Shown in pieces: positions 6,695 through 13,323 of a stretch of DNA of 16,027 nucleotides. The position numbers were made by a program, and so were the translations under genes. The notes under the pieces are model-generated. The model saw only the letters and a program-made list of their open reading frames with translations, was not told the origin of the DNA and made no database searches. Origin of the DNA: AC-32 sp035518635 (lineage in GTDB: Bacteria; Actinomycetota; Thermoleophilia; Gaiellales; Gaiellaceae); NCBI GenBank assembly GCA_035518635.1, contig DATIXI010000009.1:1-16027 (forward strand). The letters are read 5' to 3'. The stretch's first letter is position 1; each line of letters begins with the position of its first letter.

Positions 6695-8220
6695 GCCGCA
6701 GGGCGCGGATCGTCTTTGCGGTCGCAATCCTGACTGCGGGGCTCGCCGCGGCGCTGGCCGCGCTGGCGGGCAGGCCCAACGTCCCGGCGCCGGACCCGCA
6801 GGAGGCCGTCCTGGACGGTTGTGGCCGCAACTACATCGACCAGACGCAGCGGCTGATCCCGACCTGGGTCTACGTCGGCGACCGCAACGCGCCCGCGGGC
6901 GGCCCGCCGCCTCCGCCGCAGCGGCTCGAGGGCGTCGTCTCGTCCAGCTACATCCCCGATCTCGGCGTGCACCCGACCGAGGAGGATTTGCCGCCGATCC
7001 ACCGCGCCTACGACTTCAACTTCGACGTGCTCCCCGACGCCGCGTACCGGGGCCTGCTCGGCGGCAGCGCCGCCCAGCACACCGGCAACTTCGCGGGCCG
7101 CAGCCCCTCGACCGGCCGCGTCCACGTCGAGCGCGAGCAGACCGCCCTGCCGCGGTTCGCCTGGCCGGAGATCGGCGACCGCGTCGCGATCGTCGGCTCC
7201 TGGATCTGGGACTGCGGCCACTGGACGCCCGCAGGTGAGCGCACGGAGATCCACTCCTACCGCGCGCTCTGGGTCGCCCGCACGCCCTCGGCGCGCAGCC
7301 CCTACGGCGAGAACGAGGGCGACCTCTACCTCTCGAGCGACAAGACCTACGCGGGCGTTGAAGCTGACTGCGCGCACAGGGCGAAGGGCGATCGCCTCGC
7401 CTTCCAGAGCTGCCTCTCGACCGAGAGCCGATGGCAGGACGTGAGCGGCACCTACTCGTTCCGCTTGCGCGTGCCTCCGCGGCCTCGCAAGGGGGCGCGG
7501 CTGGTTGTCCGCCTGCTCGACGCGGGTAGCTCAGAGGCGCCGAAGGTCGCGACCGAGGTGAGCGGACGGTTCGTCGACGTGACGGTGACCGTCGACGCCC
7601 CGGCGCAGAGGCTCGTCGTGGCGAAGCGAGTCCTCGTCGGCTGGACGCGCGCCGCCGTGCCCGAGCACCTGCGCGTCCGCTTCACACGTCTGCTCGTCTG
7701 CCGCGCGATGGATCCCGGCTGCCCGGGCTCGCGCGCGATGTGCGGGTCGAGGGAGACCACGCACGGGGAGCAGATCTCACAGCCACCCGGCGAGTGGAAC
7801 GTCTACGTCGATGCCGGCGGCGTCTGGGCGACCTGGGGCAACGGGCTCCTGCGGGCGCGCGACGGCCAGGTCTTCCGGCATGGGCCGACGCTCGACCTCT
7901 ACGTGCCGCGCAAGCGCCCCTGGCGGCTGTTCGTCTTCACGAGGGAGTGCGACTGGGGCTCGCTCGGGAACGCAGACGGCCCGTCGCACGCGATGTCCCC
8001 GTGCCCTCGCTCGAGCGAGGTCGGCACGTTCGAAGGCGACGACGTCCCCGGGATGATCGTCAAGCGCTTCCGCTCGCCGGCGGCGTCGCTCGGCAGCCAC
8101 CGCGGCCGCCCGTCGCGGATCGACACGACGTGTCCGCGCGTGAACCGGCTCGGCTGCTACGAGCTCGAGTACGTCGTGACCCGCGTGCCTGATGACGCGG
8201 CGCGTGCCCGTCGCCGCTAG
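6691..8220 (+). CDS. Secreted/membrane-anchored 509-aa protein, function unknown
   Basis: I do not recognise a named family. The GTG start at 6691 overlaps the L,D-transpeptidase stop. Residues 5-27 form a hydrophobic segment (signal peptide or anchor). The rest is rich in Trp, Tyr, Pro and Cys, fitting an extracytoplasmic beta-rich protein; many cysteines (for example C175, and the cluster in CRAMDPGCPGSRAMCGS) suggest disulfides. The segment GSWIWDCGHWTPAGERTEIHSY (169-190) holds D174, H177, E186 and H188, a pattern that could bind metal. A second region (about 375-500) could be another beta domain. Coupling to the transpeptidase suggests a cell-surface role, by inference. The open frame extends upstream inside the transpeptidase gene, which I reject. 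Confidence 0.85.
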   Translation: MSRRARIVFAVAILTAGLAAALAALAGRPNVPAPDPQEAVLDGCGRNYIDQTQRLIPTWVYVGDRNAPAGGPPPPPQRLEGVVSSSYIPDLGVHPTEEDLPPIHRAYDFNFDVLPDAAYRGLLGGSAAQHTGNFAGRSPSTGRVHVEREQTALPRFAWPEIGDRVAIVGSWIWDCGHWTPAGERTEIHSYRALWVARTPSARSPYGENEGDLYLSSDKTYAGVEADCAHRAKGDRLAFQSCLSTESRWQDVSGTYSFRLRVPPRPRKGARLVVRLLDAGSSEAPKVATEVSGRFVDVTVTVDAPAQRLVVAKRVLVGWTRAAVPEHLRVRFTRLLVCRAMDPGCPGSRAMCGSRETTHGEQISQPPGEWNVYVDAGGVWATWGNGLLRARDGQVFRHGPTLDLYVPRKRPWRLFVFTRECDWGSLGNADGPSHAMSPCPRSSEVGTFEGDDVPGMIVKRFRSPAASLGSHRGRPSRIDTTCPRVNRLGCYELEYVVTRVPDDAARARRR

Positions 8221-8238
8221 CCTGGGGCGAACGTCTAG

Positions 8239-8244
8239 TAGGGT
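8239..8244 (+). promoter_or_regulatory. Candidate -10 box TAGGGT for the coiled-coil gene
   Basis: TAGGGT lies in the 48-nt gap before the GTG at 8269. The predicted short leader contains GGAG at 8261-8264, a Shine-Dalgarno-like sequence, so this gene looks conventionally leadered, unlike several neighbours. An overlapping TAGTAG just upstream makes the exact hexamer uncertain. Confidence 0.4.
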
Positions 8245-8268
8245 CCGGCCGACGAAAGGCGGAGACGA

Positions 8269-8577
8269 GTGGCCGATCGCAAGCAGGATCTCAAGAACGA
8301 CCTCATCGGGATATTCACCGACCGCGGCGAGGACGTCGTGGGGAAGATCGTGGACCTCCCCGCGACGCAGCGCGTGATCGAGGCGGGCAAGGAGCTCCGG
8401 GAGCGCGTCGAGGAGCTGCAGAAGAAGGTGCGCGGGATCGACGAGCTCGAGAAGCGCGTTGCCGCGCTCGAGCGGAGAGTCGCGAAGCTGACCGGCCAGG
8501 GCGGCGGGCGCAAGGCGACGACGACCCGGCCGAAGGCGAAGCCGAAGCCCAAGCCGAAGGCGAGCCCGAGCAGCTAG
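8269..8577 (+). CDS. Small coiled-coil protein with Lys/Pro-rich basic tail
   Basis: This 102-aa protein has no signal peptide. Residues about 1-35 are amphipathic (QDLKNDLIGIFTDRGEDVVGKIVDLP), residues about 38-75 form a clear heptad-type coiled coil (VIEAGKELRERVEELQKKVRGIDELEKRVAALERRVAKL), and the last 25 residues are a low-complexity basic tail (KPKPKPK type). That layout resembles phasin-like or histone-H1-like tailed proteins that bind nucleic acid or granules, but there is no sequence proof of either. GTG at 8269 has GGAG upstream. Its TAG stop shares a CTAG with the stop of the convergent lipid kinase gene, so no terminator separates them. Confidence 0.8.
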   Translation: MADRKQDLKNDLIGIFTDRGEDVVGKIVDLPATQRVIEAGKELRERVEELQKKVRGIDELEKRVAALERRVAKLTGQGGGRKATTTRPKAKPKPKPKASPSS

Positions 8578-9482
8578 CCCGGAACGCGCAGGCGGAGCGC
8601 CTGCGCGGCCACCTCGAACCGGACCGGCGTCGTACCGGGCTGTTCGCCGTCGAGCTCGACGGGGAGCGGCTCGGGGGCGTCGATCTCGACCGTCACTCCG
8701 CGCAGCAGCTCCGCCTTCGGGTGCGGCAGGTGCTTGCCGCGGTAGGTCTTCGGGAGCGTGAGCAGCAGGTCGCGCTTCGTCAGATCGCCGATCGTGAGCA
8801 CGTCCAGAAGCCCGTCGTCCGGCTCGGCCTCGGGGCAGATCATCATCCCGCCGCCGAAGTAGCGGCCGTTCGCCACGACGACGTCGTGCATCCGGCCGAC
8901 CCGGCGCTCGCCGTCGACCGTCACCCGGACCTCGCCGTTCTGCCAGCGCGCGAAGACCGCGAACGTCGCCCACAGGTACGAGGTCTTGCCGCCGAGCGCT
9001 TTCGACGTGTCGTTCGCGCGCTTCGCGATCGCGCCGCTCATGCCCGCGCTCGCGATGTTCGCGAAGTAGGTCTCGGCCTCGCCGCCCCGCCATGCGCGGT
9101 AGTGGGCGCGGCCGAGGTCGATCGTCCGCGTCTGCCCATCGCGGGCGACCACGACGGCCTGCTCGAACCGCTTCGGGATCCCATATGTCCGCACGAAGTC
9201 CCAGCCCGTCCCGCGGGGGATCACCGCGAGCTCGACGCCGTCCCTGCCCGCGAGCCCCTGGACGACCTCGTTCACGGTGCCGTCGCCGCCAACGGCGACG
9301 ACCAGCGACGCGCCCTCGTCCGCGGCCCGCTGCGCGAGCTCCCCGAGCTGCCCGGGCCCCTCCGAGACGAGCGCGTCCCCGGCCAGGCCGAGCGAGGCAG
9401 CGCGGTGTGCGAGCTCGGGCCAGCGCCGTCCCGTCGAGCCGTTGTCGGACGCCGGATTGACGAGGAAGACGGTTTCGCTAAT
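8574..9482 (-). CDS. Diacylglycerol/sphingosine kinase-like lipid kinase (LCB5/YegS type) with apparent ATT start
   Basis: Read from 9482, the 302-aa protein matches the usual length of about 300 for bacterial lipid kinases of this type. It has the N-terminal strand and NPASDNGSTGRRWPEL (9-24), the nucleotide-binding VAVGGDGTVNEVVQGLAG (62-79), PRGTGWDFVRTYGIP (the family's GTGND site, with Trp in place of Asn), NGRYFGGGMMICPEAEPDDGLLDV and ELDGEQPG near the end. It would phosphorylate a lipid alcohol at the inner membrane face. No ATG, GTG or TTG exists in frame between an upstream TGA and residue 70, so the full domain requires ATT at 9482-9480, which overlaps the PNP stop (ATTAG). Starting at the GTG at 9275 would delete the NPAS strand and most of the GGDGT motif. 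Confidence 0.88.
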   Translation of the reverse strand: MSETVFLVNPASDNGSTGRRWPELAHRAASLGLAGDALVSEGPGQLGELAQRAADEGASLVVAVGGDGTVNEVVQGLAGRDGVELAVIPRGTGWDFVRTYGIPKRFEQAVVVARDGQTRTIDLGRAHYRAWRGGEAETYFANIASAGMSGAIAKRANDTSKALGGKTSYLWATFAVFARWQNGEVRVTVDGERRVGRMHDVVVANGRYFGGGMMICPEAEPDDGLLDVLTIGDLTKRDLLLTLPKTYRGKHLPHPKAELLRGVTVEIDAPEPLPVELDGEQPGTTPVRFEVAAQALRLRVPG

Positions 9483-10191
9483 GACTCGCCGTGACGGTCG
9501 CGAGCGCGACGCGGATCATGCGGTCGACGGCGGCGCGGAGGTCGTCGTCCGAGATCCGCGTGAACTCCTCGCCGATCACGATGTCGCTCACGGTCAGCAG
9601 GCAGCCGGCGTGCACCCCCCGCAGCGCGCCGATCGTGAACAGCACCGCCGCCTCCATCTCGACTCCGAGCACGCCGCGCTCCGACCAGCGCTTGTGCCGC
9701 TCGGGGTCGGGGTCGTAGAACGTGTCGCTCGAGGCGATCGCGCCGACCCTCACCGGCTGGCCGAGCTCCTTCGCCGCATGAACGGCGCCGTGGACGAGCT
9801 CCCAGTCGGCGGTCGGCGTGTGCGGCTCGCCGCCCACGTAGTGGCGCGCAGTCCCGTCCGCCGGAACGGCCGAGACGGCGACGACCAGGTCACCGAGCTG
9901 AAGGTCGTGCTGGAGACCGCCGCACGTTCCGACGCGGAGGAACCGTTTGACGCCGAGCTGGACGAGCTCCTCCATCACGATCGCGGCAGAGGGACAGCCC
10001 ATCCCCGTCGCCTGCACCGAGACGGGCGCGCCCTCGTACTCGCCCGAGTAGCCGAGCATGCCCCGCTCGGCGTTCCGTTGCACGACGTTGTCGAGGTAGG
10101 TCTCCGCGATGTACTTCGCACGGAGCGGATCGCCGGGGAGGAGGCAGGCTTCGCCGTAGTCACCCGGTTCGGCGCGGACGTGGATCGGCAC
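9478..10191 (-). CDS. deoD: Purine nucleoside phosphorylase, DeoD type
   Basis: This 237-aa enzyme cleaves purine (deoxy)nucleosides with phosphate in purine salvage. It has the DeoD hallmarks: MPIH with H4, GDPLRAKYIAETYL with R24, R43, the MGCPSAAI segment, RVGTCGG with R86, GVEMEAAVLF with E178 and E180 (ribose contacts) and VSDIVIGE with D203 (catalytic acid position). The length equals that of E. coli-type hexameric enzymes. The GTG at 10191 lies 6 nt after TAGGCT on the minus strand. The stop overlaps the start of the lipid kinase gene, so the pair forms an operon although the functions seem unrelated. Another purine salvage gene, hpt, lies about 2.5 kb away on the other strand. Confidence 0.95.
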   Translation of the reverse strand: MPIHVRAEPGDYGEACLLPGDPLRAKYIAETYLDNVVQRNAERGMLGYSGEYEGAPVSVQATGMGCPSAAIVMEELVQLGVKRFLRVGTCGGLQHDLQLGDLVVAVSAVPADGTARHYVGGEPHTPTADWELVHGAVHAAKELGQPVRVGAIASSDTFYDPDPERHKRWSERGVLGVEMEAAVLFTIGALRGVHAGCLLTVSDIVIGEEFTRISDDDLRAAVDRMIRVALATVTASH

Positions 10192-10197
10192 GGGGAA

Positions 10198-10207
10198 AGC
10201 CTAGAGT
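10198..10207. promoter_or_regulatory. Overlapping divergent -10 elements, PNP/GNAT bidirectional promoter
   Basis: AGCCTAGAGT contains TAGGCT on the minus strand (10203-10198) and TAGAGT on the plus strand (10202-10207), sharing the central TA. The minus hexamer is 6 nt from the PNP GTG (10191); the plus hexamer is 11 nt from the GNAT ATG (10219). With 27 nt between the start codons there is no room for two independent promoters. No strong -35 is visible on either side. Confidence 0.68.
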
Positions 10208-10218
10208 GTCGCGAGCCG

Positions 10219-10998
10219 ATGCCCACGCTGAAGCAGCCCCGGCTGGACGAGGTCCTCGCGTTCTGCGCGGAGGAGCCGGTCGAGCGGGTGTTCCTCGAGG
10301 ACGTCGCCCGGCGAGGGCTGGGGCGCTTCACGGCCGTGGCTGGCGACGGCTGCCTCGAGGCGCTCTGCCACGTAGGCTCGAACGTCTTCCCGTCGGGAAC
10401 GGGGTGCGCTGCGTTCGCGGATGTCGCGGCCGCCGGCCGCGCCCAGATGGTGATCGGCGAGGAGGGGGCGGTCACCGAGCTCTGGGACGCCGTCCGCGAG
10501 CGCCTGCCGACGCCGCGAGAGGACCGGCCCGGGCAGCCGGTCTACCTCCTGGAGGTCGGGCCCGAGCCCGGAGAGACCGGGTTGCGGCCGGCGACGCAGG
10601 CCGACCTCGAGCTGCTCGTCCCCGCCTGCGCGGCGGCCCACCGCGAGGAGATCGGGATCGACCCTCTGGAGAACGACCCCGAGAGCTTCCGCTGGCGGAC
10701 GCGGATGCAGATCGAGGACGGCCGCTCGTGGCTGTGGACGGACGGCGGCACGATCCTGTTCAAGGCCGAGGCGTCCGCGTGGACGCCTTCGGCGGTCCAG
10801 CTGCAGCAGGTGTGGGTCGACCCGGCCGCGCGCGGCAACGGGTACGCGAAGCGCGGGATGCGGGACCTGTGCCGGTTCCTGCTCGAGCGGGCGCCCAGGG
10901 TCTGCCTCTTCGTACGCGCCGAGAACGCGCCTGCGATCCACGTCTACGAGTCGATCGGCATGCAGCGGACCGTCTCGTACCGGTCGCTGATCTTCTGA
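10219..10998 (+). CDS. GNAT acetyltransferase with N-terminal DUF4081-like domain
   Basis: This 259-aa protein has two parts. Residues about 5-110 (VERVFLEDVARRGLGRF, CLEALCHVGSNVFPSG, AQMVIGEEGAVTELWDAV) resemble the DUF4081 domain typical of actinobacterial acetyltransferases. Residues about 119-259 form a GNAT fold, with the acetyl-CoA pyrophosphate loop in VWVDPAARGNGYAKRGM and the C-terminal APAIHVYESIGMQRTVSYRSLIF. It would transfer an acyl group from acyl-CoA to an unknown amine; substrate cannot be read from sequence. ATG at 10219 is the first in-frame start after the shared promoter; the long open frame further upstream is antisense to PNP and the kinase. Confidence 0.9.
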   Translation: MPTLKQPRLDEVLAFCAEEPVERVFLEDVARRGLGRFTAVAGDGCLEALCHVGSNVFPSGTGCAAFADVAAAGRAQMVIGEEGAVTELWDAVRERLPTPREDRPGQPVYLLEVGPEPGETGLRPATQADLELLVPACAAAHREEIGIDPLENDPESFRWRTRMQIEDGRSWLWTDGGTILFKAEASAWTPSAVQLQQVWVDPAARGNGYAKRGMRDLCRFLLERAPRVCLFVRAENAPAIHVYESIGMQRTVSYRSLIF

Positions 10999-11005
10999 CA
11001 CAAAA

Positions 11006-11019
11006 CCCCGTTTTCGGGG
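11006..11019. terminator. Small hairpin after the GNAT gene, possible weak terminator
   Basis: CCCCG-TTTT-CGGGG is a perfect 5-bp stem with a 4-nt loop, 8 nt after the GNAT stop. On the plus strand it lacks a downstream T-run. Read on the minus strand it is followed by TTTTGTGT, a better terminator shape, but no minus-strand gene ends here. It may simply mark the transcript end of the GNAT gene. Confidence 0.3.
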
Positions 11020-11055
11020 GAGATACGTGAGGCGGTTCTTGCCGAGAATTCGTCC

Positions 11056-11526
11056 GTGCGGCGTATCGGCCTAACTGCGGCTGGCCTTCTCGCCCTGCTC
11101 ACGCTTGCGCTCGCGCTCGTTGGCAACGGGCGGGCGAAGCCTGGAGCAGCGGGTGCCCACACCTGCTCTGCGCCGGATCGCCAGTTCATCCAGGAGGCGC
11201 GGACGAACATGACCGCTCTCGGTCTCTGGGCCGACGAGTACGGCAGCGGCGACGCGAAGGCGAGCGAGGTGGTCTCCGAGGCGAAGCGCGCGGCGAAGAC
11301 GGTTCAGGGGATGGGCCCGACCGATCCGTCGCTCGAGCAGACGCAGCGGTTGATGGTCGGGATGCTTACCGAGTACGCGAAGGCGGTGCAGTTGGCCGAG
11401 CATCACGGCGACGCAGGCCCGCACATGTACCGCGCGTACGGCCTGGCGAACTTCGCGCACGGCGTGCTCGAGAACGCGCAGCCGGCTCTCTCTGCGCGCG
11501 GCTGCGACCTCAGTTCGCTGCTCTAG
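11056..11526 (+). CDS. Secreted helical protein, function unknown
   Basis: This 156-aa protein has a classical signal sequence (MRRIGLTAAGLLALLTLALALVGNGRA), with cleavage likely near residue 25-35. The mature part is mostly helical, without recognised catalytic motifs: a segment rich in Ala, Glu and Lys, a His-containing stretch (LAEHHGDAGPHMYRAYGLANFAHGVL) and two cysteines (C37, C150) near the mature ends that could form a disulfide. I do not recognise the family. The GTG start at 11056 has a weak -10-like GAGAAT ending 6 nt upstream, the same spacing as its leaderless neighbours. It sits alone between the GNAT gene and tilS; no operon partner is evident. Confidence 0.78.
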   Translation: MRRIGLTAAGLLALLTLALALVGNGRAKPGAAGAHTCSAPDRQFIQEARTNMTALGLWADEYGSGDAKASEVVSEAKRAAKTVQGMGPTDPSLEQTQRLMVGMLTEYAKAVQLAEHHGDAGPHMYRAYGLANFAHGVLENAQPALSARGCDLSSLL

Positions 11527-11603
11527 CGGCGCACGGTCCCTCTAGTACGGCGCGCCCAGCCTCCTCCCCGCGGAGAGCGTAACGAGGGACTGCGCACGGG
11601 TGG

Positions 11604-11631
11604 GTGACGCCTCTGTGACGAAAGCGTGACA
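11604..11631. promoter_or_regulatory. Three GTGAC direct repeats at 11-bp spacing upstream of tilS
   Basis: GTGACG (11604), GTGACG (11615) and GTGACA (11626) start exactly 11 bp apart, on one helical face. The last overlaps the putative tilS -35. Eleven-base direct repeats are typical of sites for OmpR/PhoB-type response regulators; on the other strand the core reads TCAC, like the TCACAGC half-site reported for mycobacterial PhoP. Which regulator binds here is not visible. Confidence 0.42.
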
Positions 11632-11653
11632 CCTCGCCCGCTGCTGCAAGACT
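11626..11653 (+). promoter_or_regulatory. Candidate tilS promoter
   Basis: GTGACA (11626-11631, 5 of 6 match to TTGACA) is followed by a 16-nt spacer and AAGACT (11648-11653), a weak -10, then 6 nt and the ATG at 11660. The spacing to the start codon again fits a leaderless mRNA and no Shine-Dalgarno is present. The 133 nt before tilS otherwise holds the GTGAC repeats and nothing coding. Confidence 0.45.
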
Positions 11654-11659
11654 GTTCAC

Positions 11660-12685
11660 ATGAGCACAAGCGGTGAGCACGATCCGATTGCCAGCGTCGA
11701 CCCGGAGGCGCTCCGGGCGCGCGTCGAGGTGCACGTCCGCCGCCACGAGCTGATCCCACCCGGCGGCGCCGTGATCGCGCTCGTCTCTGGAGGGCCGGAC
11801 TCGACCTGCCTCTGGCACGTCCTCGGCGTGCTCGGCTACCGGGTCGATGCGCTCCACGTCGACCACGGGCTTCGCGGTACCGAGTCGGACGAGGACGCCC
11901 GCTTCTGCCGCGATGTCCTCGGCGCCGAGGTGGTGGCGCCGCCCCCGCCAGCGAGGCCCACTGAGGACGCACTCCGCGAGCTCCGCTACTCGTTTGCCCG
12001 GGACCGCCTCCGCGCGACCGGGCACACCGCCTCGGACGAGGTCGAGACCGTGCTCTACCGGCTCGTCGCCAGCGGCTCGACGAAGGCGATCAAGCCGAAG
12101 CGCGAGGACGGCGTCGTGCGCCCACTCCTGCCGCTCTGGCGCGAGGAGACCGAGGCCTACTGCCGCGCCGAGGGGCTCGAGTTCCGTCGCGACACCTCGA
12201 ACGCGGACACCACGAGAGGCTTGATCCGCGACGAGATCCTCCCGCTGCTGCGGCGCCTGCACCCGGCAGCCGAGCGCAACCTGCTCCGCGTGGCCGAGCA
12301 GCGGCCGTCGAAGCTCGACGGGCTCCTCGCCGCGAGCACCGGCTCGAAGCGCGTCGACCTCGGAAACGGTCTCACCGCGGTCCGGGAGTACGACCGCGTC
12401 TGGCTCGAGCAGACCCCTGTGGCCCTCGAGGGCAGCGTCCTCTGGGGCCGATGGCGGATTGAATCCGAGCTCTCAGGCCTTAAGGTACGCAGCTGGCGGC
12501 CCGGCGACCGGCTCGCAGGGCGCCGGAAGAAGGTTCAGGACGTGTTCGTCGACGCCAAGATCCCCCGATCCGAGCGCGAGGCGTGGCCTCTCGTCGTGCG
12601 CGGGCGCGAGGTCGTGGCCGTGCCGGGGATCGTCGACGCGCCGGGCATCCGCGCGCGAAGAGAGGCGCGTGACCGAGACGAGTAG
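11660..12685 (+). CDS. tilS: tRNA(Ile)-lysidine synthase
   Basis: This 341-aa enzyme attaches lysine to C34 of the CAU-anticodon tRNA-Ile using ATP, so that it reads AUA instead of AUG. The N-terminal PP-loop ATPase has IALVSGGPDSTCLWHVL with SGGPDS at 43-48, the DALHVDHGLRGTESDEDARFC segment, and TGHTASDEVETVLYRL, a variant of the common GHHxDDQxET motif. VRPLLPLWREETEAYCRAEGLEFRRDTSN is the standard next block. The C-terminal domain is present (SWRPGDRLAGRRKKVQDVFVDAKIPRSEREAWPLVV). ATG at 11660 gives a normal N-terminus. The 3' end overlaps hpt, as in many actinobacteria. Confidence 0.96.
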   Translation: MSTSGEHDPIASVDPEALRARVEVHVRRHELIPPGGAVIALVSGGPDSTCLWHVLGVLGYRVDALHVDHGLRGTESDEDARFCRDVLGAEVVAPPPPARPTEDALRELRYSFARDRLRATGHTASDEVETVLYRLVASGSTKAIKPKREDGVVRPLLPLWREETEAYCRAEGLEFRRDTSNADTTRGLIRDEILPLLRRLHPAAERNLLRVAEQRPSKLDGLLAASTGSKRVDLGNGLTAVREYDRVWLEQTPVALEGSVLWGRWRIESELSGLKVRSWRPGDRLAGRRKKVQDVFVDAKIPRSEREAWPLVVRGREVVAVPGIVDAPGIRARREARDRDE

Positions 12686-13238
12686 CGTGGAGCTCGAGCA
12701 GGGGATCGGCGAGATCCTCGTGGACGAGCACGCGCTGCGCACGCGCGTCGCCGAGCTCGGCGCCGAGGTCTCGGCCGACTACCGCGGCCGCGACCTGCTC
12801 CTGATCGGGGTGCTCAAGGGAGCAGTCTTCTTCATGGCCGACCTGATGCGGCATCTGACGATCCCGTGCGAGGTCGACTTCATGGCGATCTCGAGCTACG
12901 GCGACTCGACCGACTCGTCCGGGATCGTCCGCATCCTCAAGGACCTCGACATCAACATCGAGGGGCGGCACGTGCTCGTCGTCGAGGACATCATCGACTC
13001 GGGCCTGACGCTCTCCTACCTGATGCGGAACCTCGAGTCACGCGAGCCGGCGACGCTCGAGGTCTGTGCGCTCCTGACCAAGCCCGCGCGCCGCCAGATC
13101 GACGTGCCGGTCCGCTACGTCGGCTTCGAGATCCCGGACGCGTTCGTCGTCGGCTACGGGCTCGACTTCGCCGAGCGGTACCGCAACCTCCCGTACGTCG
13201 CCGTCCTCAGCCCCGAGCTGAGCGGCGCAGGCCTCTGA
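12669..13238 (+). CDS. hpt: Hypoxanthine phosphoribosyltransferase
   Basis: This 189-aa enzyme makes IMP (and often GMP) from the base and PRPP in purine salvage. The PRPP-binding signature VVEDIIDSGLT is at 104-114, with VLKGAVFFMADLMR (48-60), DFMAISSYGDST (70-81) and the C-terminal PDAFVVGYGLDFAERYRNLPYVAVL (156-180) all standard for bacterial Hpt. The chosen GTG at 12669 overlaps the end of tilS by 17 nt; a second in-frame GTG at 12687, one base after the tilS stop, is a close alternative and would give 183 aa. Either way translation is coupled to tilS. The order tilS-hpt-ftsH is conserved in many bacteria. Confidence 0.96.
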   Translation: MTETSSVELEQGIGEILVDEHALRTRVAELGAEVSADYRGRDLLLIGVLKGAVFFMADLMRHLTIPCEVDFMAISSYGDSTDSSGIVRILKDLDINIEGRHVLVVEDIIDSGLTLSYLMRNLESREPATLEVCALLTKPARRQIDVPVRYVGFEIPDAFVVGYGLDFAERYRNLPYVAVLSPELSGAGL

Positions 13239-13300
13239 CGACCCTCGCCGCACTGCAGGGAAGGTCCCATCCGGGCGGAAGTAGGGTTCATGTGCCCTGG

Positions 13301-13306
13301 TACCCT
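13301..13306 (+). promoter_or_regulatory. Candidate -10 box TACCCT for ftsH
   Basis: TACCCT lies 17 nt before the ftsH GTG (13324), in the 85-nt gap after hpt. The predicted leader of about 10 nt contains GAGGG at 13316-13320, three bases from the GTG, rather close for a Shine-Dalgarno. A TAGGGT at 13282-13287 is an alternative. The gap has no clear terminator, so ftsH may also be read from the tilS-hpt operon. Confidence 0.3.
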
Positions 13307-13323
13307 TTGCCGATAGAGGGCCA

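Noticed and set aside
9277..10218. Upstream extension of the GNAT frame
   Set aside because: It is antisense to PNP and the lipid kinase, and the promoter plus the DUF4081-like start point to ATG 10219.
13290..13316. Eight-codon reading frame (MCPGTLCR) ending just before the ftsH GTG, possible leader peptide
   Set aside because: No convincing promoter or ribosome site places it in the transcript; the TAGGGT upstream would start transcription inside it. Chance is the simpler explanation.
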